A stretch of DNA of 64,000 bases. Origin: Paraflavisolibacter caeni (GTDB lineage: Bacteria > Bacteroidota > Bacteroidia > Chitinophagales > Chitinophagaceae). Below the pieces are notes generated by a model. It was not told where the DNA came from. It saw nothing but the letters and a program-made list of their open reading frames with translations, and did no database searches. Where the stretch lies: the NCBI RefSeq assembly GCF_025628885.1, contig NZ_JAOTIF010000026.1, positions 26,056 to 90,055 on the forward strand. The letters run 5' to 3'. The first letter of the stretch is position 1. Each line of letters starts with the position of its first letter. Both the position numbers and the translations under genes were made by a program. This document shows positions 63,502-64,000 of this stretch, piece after piece.

Positions 63502-64000
63502 ATGGTCTTTATGGTTTTAAAATAATAAACAACACAAATTCATTCACCCACGAAGAATAACAATCGATGGAAATGAGGTTCGATAAAAATGGGGATAAAA
63601 GTAAATTTTCAAAAATGGCAAACAATGTATGTTTTTACTGAGATAATGGACAATTTTACTGCCACTTTTAAAAATGCCATTAATGTAATGGCGAAGTAGT
63701 ACCAGCCATTAACCTATTTTCTGTTTGAAGCTTGGCAGTAGAGCTTTTGCAGTTATGTTAATGGAGCGTTTACAGGCTGTTAGAGCGCAGTTGATATGGA
63801 ATACATACGAAGTTACACCGCAGTAATGTCTCTATAATGTCTCTATAAGGTCTCCTATGTTTGTTTTTTGAAGCAGTATTTTTTGAGAGGAGTCGGGAAG
63901 GTCTGGGTAGTTTTGAGTCCATCAGTGAAAAAGGGTGAGCGTACAATTTAGGTCTAAGTAACCCCTGAGGGTATACTGTTATAGAGATTTTACCTCCCCT
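63502..64000. other. Non-coding upstream region of the PUL
   Basis: No open frame of note on either strand up to the window edge. It must hold the susC promoter, but I found no clear TAnnTTTG box on the minus strand within 200 bp. An 11-nt periodic stretch occupies 63747-63856. A PUL regulator, if present, is beyond the edge. Confidence 0.6.
63747..63856. repeat. Ten 11-nt units in register upstream of susC
   Basis: Read in 11s: TTGCAGTTATG, TTAATGGAGCG, TTTACAGGCTG, TTAGAGCGCAG, TTGATATGGAA, TACATACGAAG, TTACACCGCAG, TAATGTCTCTA, TAATGTCTCTA, TAAGGTCTCCT. All begin with TT or TA. Two neighbours are identical, a third differs at few positions, and TTAGAGCGCAG and TTACACCGCAG match at 9 of 11. 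The period equals that of 44199-44297. Confidence 0.6.

Noticed and set aside
63502..64000. Search for a PUL regulator or tRNA near the right edge
   Set aside because: No frame longer than a few dozen codons and no cloverleaf seen.

Overview
This 64 kb window looks like chromosome from a Bacteroidota bacterium, most likely family Chitinophagaceae (inference). The reasons are a SusC/SusD pair with linked glycoside hydrolases, lipoprotein and outer-membrane-barrel genes, A-rich and weak ribosome binding sites, at least one TAnnTTTG-type promoter element, and a histone-H1-like SWIB protein. I see no rRNA, tRNA, CRISPR array, transposase, integrase or phage gene.

Layout, left to right. 1-5.3 kb: the end of an outer-membrane barrel gene, a large secreted metzincin-like zinc protease with a TPR partner, and a small unknown gene. 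5.4-12.8 kb (minus strand): a four-gene operon of ECF sigma factor, membrane-anchored anti-sigma/TPR protein, exported caspase (C14) with DUF4384, and exported ankyrin-TPR-CHAT protease. This is the best candidate for an undescribed system. 12.8-23.7 kb: psuG, a secreted beta-helix protein, START and PAP2 proteins, an MsbA-like exporter, a beta-propeller phosphoesterase and a sulfatase. 23.8-37.6 kb: small unknown genes, a proteasome-like Ntn hydrolase, two VOC proteins, an LLM oxidoreductase, transketolase, an orphan ABC ATPase, an M23 lipoprotein, a FAD-Rieske oxidoreductase, peptidase E, a YtfJ-like protein, an OmpA protein, a HipA-like kinase with DUF3037, and an AraC regulator. 37.8-42.7 kb: a TolC/HlyD/ABC-2 efflux operon, an SDR and a cupin. 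42.8-49 kb: a LamG protein, a lone receiver, small charged proteins, the H1-tailed SWIB protein, a CBM48-like mini-protein, a DUF2231-Rieske protein and a zinc-less alcohol dehydrogenase. 49-63.5 kb (minus strand): a polysaccharide utilization locus with SusC, SusD, GH29, an (alpha/alpha)6 hydrolase, GH28, a DUF5060 protein and GH95. It points to a fucosylated pectic glycan.

The intergenic DNA has structure of its own. Two arrays of tandem 11-nt units lie at 44199-44297 and 63747-63856. Dispersed G-poor tracts, one made of seven perfect-register heptamers, share exact 14-16-nt words over 44 kb. All of these tracts are C-rich on the plus strand, whatever the direction of the flanking genes.

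Where an upstream in-frame ATG is less convincing than an internal one that gives a clean signal peptide or family-typical N terminus, the internal start is used and this is stated.
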